64,000 nt of DNA from FEN-987 sp964598845 (GTDB lineage: Archaea > Thermoproteota > Bathyarchaeia > 40CM-2-53-6), in NCBI GenBank assembly GCA_964598845.1, contig CAZRDM010000009.1, positions 1-64,000 of the forward strand, read 5' to 3'. Of the stretch, positions 60,869 to 64,000 are shown piece after piece; position 1 is the first letter of the stretch, and each line of letters starts with the position of its first letter. The notes beneath the pieces were generated by a model. It was not told the origin of the DNA, ran no database searches, and was given only the letters and a program-made list of their open reading frames with translations. Both the position numbers and the translations under genes were made by a program.

Positions 60869-61084
60869 AACACGAGTCGGTCAACCGGTGCAGAACTCAC
60901 CGCGGATCTTCAGTTGAAGAACAGGTCGCAATTGCCTTAATTAGTTGCGTTAGGAGCTTGGTCTAGCTAGACTAGCAACTCCCTGAGATTACGAGGTCTC
61001 CTCATGCGATATCTGATAAAAGAGAGAAGAAAATATTATCTACATTACATCTGTGAAGTTGAGCAAGGGAATAGCCGTCCGCCA

Positions 61085-62488
61085 CTATTCCCAATCAAGA
61101 AGACGATGCTCGCCTTCCAAGGCCTTCATCTTGGTTATGTCCTGTGTGACCTCTAGGGTTCCCCTGTAGCCTCCGTTCTTGTCACGAACCGCAAAGTACC
61201 GGATGTGGACGAGTTTCCCTTGGTGGTTGATCCAGAATTCGGCTACGTTTCGAGTTCCGGCCCGGAACTCCTGTAGAATGCGGTTGACGATGTGTACGCT
61301 GTTGGGCGGGTGGCAGTTCTGAACCTTCCGACCAATGACCTGAGGCGTACGGACAAAGATCCGCTCCTTACCTTCCGAGTAGTAGCGTACGACATCGTCT
61401 TGGTCAACGAATGTGATATCGATAGGGACATGAGTCAAGATCAGATTCAACTGCTCGATGCTCAATTCGCCTCTGTTGAGGGAGAACAGATCTTCCTTGA
61501 GCTTTGATGCCCCTCTTTCGACGTAGCCCCGACCCATTTCCTGCCAGTCTTGGTTGGTTAGAACCTCCATGGCCATGGGGAAGAGGATTCTCTCCTCTTT
61601 GACTATCATGTCCTCCATTTTCTGGGCGAGCTTCTCGCCTTTGTCGATGAGGCGTTCGCTTTCTTTGGAGTGCAACGCGGCTTTGGTGTCCTTGAGCAGT
61701 GCCCTTACCTCGTCGTGCACCGACCACATCACCTGAGGAGGAGCCGTAATGCCCCTCTTCTCAAGGAAGGGGAAGAGCTGATTCTCTTTGCGTTGGTAAT
61801 GGGTCTCAACCCTAGCTAGCTCATCGAGTCTCTCGCCAATCTTGTCCCTCAATAAGGCGAGATTCCTGTCTCCTTGTGCGGTTCTTAGCGCAACTAGTGT
61901 CTCGCGGAATTGGGCAACTGCTTCGCTTAGCTGCCGGTTCTCAACTGTTAGCTGAGTGAGCGGATGCTGGGCCCCAGTCTCAAGCTTTGCTTGCTTCTCC
62001 AGTCCTTCTTGGAATAGCTGAACGTGCAAGTCGCAGAGCTTTGTAATCTCCTCGGGACTGAGTCCTTCCCCGACGAGTTCCTGCTCCAGGCTGCCAATTT
62101 CTCCTGGACTGACATCTTCTAGAAGACTTGCAAAACGGGCTTTGAGCGTCTCAGGAGCCTTGCCCTCATGGAGTTCCTTGATTATCGCCTTAAGAGCCTC
62201 TCTGCGTCCTAGCCTCTGAGGACTCTCACGCCGCCCCTTCTCAATTGCCTCGGTCAGGTCTGATATCAGCTGATCGATAGTCATTCCGCCCATTGAAGCA
62301 ACGGTTTCAAGTGAGGCGGTTCGCAACGCAATCTTTCTGATCAGAGGATTCTTGAGTTTCTGGAACTCAGGCCTGTAGTTGACCAGAAAATCCAGAAGGA
62401 ATGGATATTCCTTTAGAAGGTCGTCCAATCGAGTTGTAGGACTGAGCTCCATCGGTTGTCTTCCTCTGCAAACCGAAAGCCCTCGCAT
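61085..62488 (-). CDS. DUF438/hemerythrin-like domain protein with C-terminal PAS domain
   Basis: Up to 467 residues; the ATG at 62450-62452 (MELSPTTRLDDLLKEYPFLL) is the likelier start. A DUF1858-like N-terminus (~1-70) is followed by a DUF438 region (~80-160). A hemerythrin-type four-helix bundle comes next, with HYQRKENQLFPFLEKRG, VHDEVRALL and KEERILFPMAME supplying His/Glu ligands. A PAS domain closes the chain (VPIDITFVDQDDVVRYYSEG, FWINHQGKLVHIRYFAVRD). It probably senses oxygen, nitric oxide or redox state. Confidence 0.85.
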   Translation of the reverse strand: MRGLSVCRGRQPMELSPTTRLDDLLKEYPFLLDFLVNYRPEFQKLKNPLIRKIALRTASLETVASMGGMTIDQLISDLTEAIEKGRRESPQRLGRREALKAIIKELHEGKAPETLKARFASLLEDVSPGEIGSLEQELVGEGLSPEEITKLCDLHVQLFQEGLEKQAKLETGAQHPLTQLTVENRQLSEAVAQFRETLVALRTAQGDRNLALLRDKIGERLDELARVETHYQRKENQLFPFLEKRGITAPPQVMWSVHDEVRALLKDTKAALHSKESERLIDKGEKLAQKMEDMIVKEERILFPMAMEVLTNQDWQEMGRGYVERGASKLKEDLFSLNRGELSIEQLNLILTHVPIDITFVDQDDVVRYYSEGKERIFVRTPQVIGRKVQNCHPPNSVHIVNRILQEFRAGTRNVAEFWINHQGKLVHIRYFAVRDKNGGYRGTLEVTQDITKMKALEGEHRLLDWE

Positions 62489-62616
62489 TTAGGTCTGATC
62501 CTGACTTTGGGGCCACATGGATGAGTCATCGTCTCTCTCGAAAGTCAATGAACACTGGTTCTCTTGGTCGACTGCGATGGAAGCGATCTCGAGGTTGATC
62601 TTCTCCACCTGCGCGT

Positions 62617-63636
62617 CTAAGGCGTCCAAGAGTCACAGATCCGTCCTCTGGGCAATCCAAGTAGCCTTGCAAGCAAATGCCACAATCGATCGGACGTCGT
62701 AACGCAAACCCGCGGTCCGTAAGCGCTATCACGGAATCTATGCCGACGCCTGAGTTTCAGTCCAAGTCCTACACCGTCAATGATGCCTCTCGTGGCGTAA
62801 TTCTCATATGCAATGATGTGGGCGATTAGACGGGGGAAGTACGCAATTATTTTGACAAACCAGAACGGATCGTGCAGGACCATGACACCTGTCTCACCTC
62901 TGTGAGCATAGTAGACCGCTTCCTTTTTCGAATGCCCTATAGACGCGCCACGGAGATGTCTGCCTGCGAGAATCGTAACATAATCCAGCGTATACCCTGC
63001 TGCCCAGACGCGTTGCGCAAGCTCGTAGTCATCTCCATAGAGAAAGAAATCTGGAATGAATAGCCCACCTGCCTTGGTTATCGCTTCAGCTCTATACACG
63101 GAATATGCTCCGTCAACGTAGCTGACTGGCGCTCCGGCATAATCGGTCGCGGCTCGCCTCGATCTTCCCCTGACAAGAACGTGCCAGACATCGGAGAGAT
63201 AGCATCCTGCATTGTCTATTCTGCGCCCGTCCCATGTCAAGATCTTTCCTTGCGCACCTCCCACACTTGAATGGCGTTCGAGATAATTGATCAGTCCCCT
63301 GAGCGAGTCGGGGTTGGGGGCCAAGTCGCTGTTGATCAGAGCGATGTACTTCGACGTACTTGCCCAAAGGGTGAAACCGAGGTTGTTGGCTGCTGCGAAC
63401 CCTATGTTTCGAGGGAGTCTGACCAGCCTAACATCATGTCCCTTTCTCGCGTAGCTCTCTACTATGTGCTGCAGGTGTAGGCCGCTGCCATCCGTTGATC
63501 CGTTGTCGATTATGACCACTCGCAGTGGCGCGTAACTGAGCTCGAGGATAGCCTGTACACATTCAAGAATCACCTGTGTACTCAGGCAAGAGTTGCTGTT
63601 AACAACTATGACGCTCGCTGTGGGCAGAGTGCTCAT
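62617..63636 (-). CDS. Glycosyltransferase family 2
   Basis: From the ATG at 63634-63636 this gives 339 residues; the frame is open 43 codons further but overlaps the upstream gene. The GT-A core is clear: ASVIVVNSNSCLSTQVILEC, VVIIDNGSTDGSG, RLPRNIGFAAANNLGF, the metal-binding LINSDLAPNPDSL, and FFLYGDDYELAQRVWAAGY. It transfers a sugar from a nucleotide donor, probably to a surface glycan. The rhamnosyltransferase-like subgroup fits but is not proven. Confidence 0.85.
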   Translation of the reverse strand: MSTLPTASVIVVNSNSCLSTQVILECVQAILELSYAPLRVVIIDNGSTDGSGLHLQHIVESYARKGHDVRLVRLPRNIGFAAANNLGFTLWASTSKYIALINSDLAPNPDSLRGLINYLERHSSVGGAQGKILTWDGRRIDNAGCYLSDVWHVLVRGRSRRAATDYAGAPVSYVDGAYSVYRAEAITKAGGLFIPDFFLYGDDYELAQRVWAAGYTLDYVTILAGRHLRGASIGHSKKEAVYYAHRGETGVMVLHDPFWFVKIIAYFPRLIAHIIAYENYATRGIIDGVGLGLKLRRRHRFRDSAYGPRVCVTTSDRLWHLLARLLGLPRGRICDSWTP

Positions 63637-63670
63637 CGCCGAGTCTGATCCTTTTTCATGTCTCAGAGAA

Positions 63671-64000
63671 TCAAGACGTTCTTGGGCGTTCCGCTCCATA
63701 ACGAAGTCTAGAGGCCCGTTGTTCAGCTTCCGGCTGGGAGAGGTCCGTGACCTCTGGAAAGACATCGATTGCCGAAGGCGGGCGCCATATTAGCGGTTCT
63801 CGTCTGCTAAGCCTATATCCATCCAAATAGCCTCTCATGGTGGCTGCAAACTGCTTCTTGGAAGCCGCCTCACCCAGATCTTTCCTTAGCACAGACACAA
63901 GATAGGATCTTGGGAGGTTGGTCAGAAAGAAGAGAATCTCGTTCTTGCACCAATTGTAAATTGCCTCTGAATCCTCTACGCGTCTCAAGCTTTGCTGGCC
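63671..64000 (-). CDS. C-terminal part of a protein, probably another glycosyltransferase (cut by window edge)
   Basis: The frame is open to the end of the window, giving at least 109 residues. YNWCKNEILFFLTNLPRSYL, then VSVLRKDLGEAASKKQFAAT resembles the helical C-terminus of GT2 enzymes that follow the catalytic domain. The catalytic part lies beyond the window. It precedes and may be co-transcribed with the glycosyltransferase at 62617. Confidence 0.55.
   Translation of the reverse strand, partial: GQQSLRRVEDSEAIYNWCKNEILFFLTNLPRSYLVSVLRKDLGEAASKKQFAATMRGYLDGYRLSRREPLIWRPPSAIDVFPEVTDLSQPEAEQRASRLRYGAERPRTS

Noticed and set aside
1..64000. CRISPR array, rRNA operon, prophage or intact insertion sequence
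   Set aside because: No regularly spaced repeats, rRNA-like sequence, phage structural genes or full transposase with terminal repeats were seen.

Overview
The window is archaeal chromosome. The evidence is eukaryote-type ribosomal proteins (L39e, L31e, LX/L18a, S19e, P1/L12, P0/L10), prefoldin alpha, eIF6, PDCD5, Nep1, Rpp21, SecE/Sec61-gamma and a GEK1-type D-aminoacyl-tRNA deacylase. Leucyl- and alanyl-tRNA synthetases are of archaeal type, and tRNA genes encode CCA and carry several introns each. The tRNA architecture and gene content fit a Thermoproteota (TACK) lineage such as Bathyarchaeia or a relative; the species cannot be fixed from sequence alone. Two runs of exactly 100 N (8090-8189, 14230-14329) show a draft scaffold, and the second is a false gap.

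Layout. 0-6 kb is an accessory region: a VapBC pair, a gene broken by a frameshift and a stop, a VOC protein, an unusual HTH/nucleotidyltransferase pair, and an HTH-MNT gene followed by only the first 28 codons of its HEPN partner. 6-20 kb mixes a corrinoid-protein activation-domain gene, tRNA-Lys, tRNA-Asp and tRNA-Tyr (all with introns), two aKMT-type lysine methyltransferases, HtrA, an M6 protease, an acyl-CoA synthetase, a peroxiredoxin, an MFS transporter and gene remnants. 20-35 kb holds a UDG-like protein, a second AbrB/PIN pair, another intron-containing tRNA, an M28 peptidase, a leuS-alaS operon, a serine hydrolase, a nitroreductase and a secreted beta-propeller protein.

35-46 kb is the core information-processing cluster. 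On the minus strand lie S19e, PDCD5, L39e, L31e and eIF6, and further left L1, L10 and L12. Between them, on the plus strand, lie LX, pfdA, ftsY, dtdA, secE, nusG and L11. Flipping this middle block gives one continuous co-directional order, so the locus looks like an ancestral superoperon with a clean internal inversion. It is flanked by rnp4, an overlapping YhbY-type RNA-binding gene that lacks a normal start codon, and nep1.

46-64 kb is again accessory: feoB with a DtxR-type regulator, a TerC/DUF475 membrane protein, an arginine deiminase-family protein, and an arsenic operon (arsR, acr3, an MtrA-like corrinoid protein, xdhC, arsC). Then come a CPBP protease, a VapB gene with a 24-bp perfect palindrome beside a frameshifted vapC, a GyrI-like protein, an F420-type LLM oxidoreductase, an IS110 remnant, a DUF438/hemerythrin/PAS protein and glycosyltransferases running off the end.

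The strongest leads are the multi-intron tRNAs (including an intron in an acceptor stem), the inverted ribosomal block, the HTH/nucleotidyltransferase pair, the MtrA-XdhC arsenic operon, and two copies of an unexplained ~95-bp non-coding element. No CRISPR array, rRNA operon or intact insertion sequence was seen.
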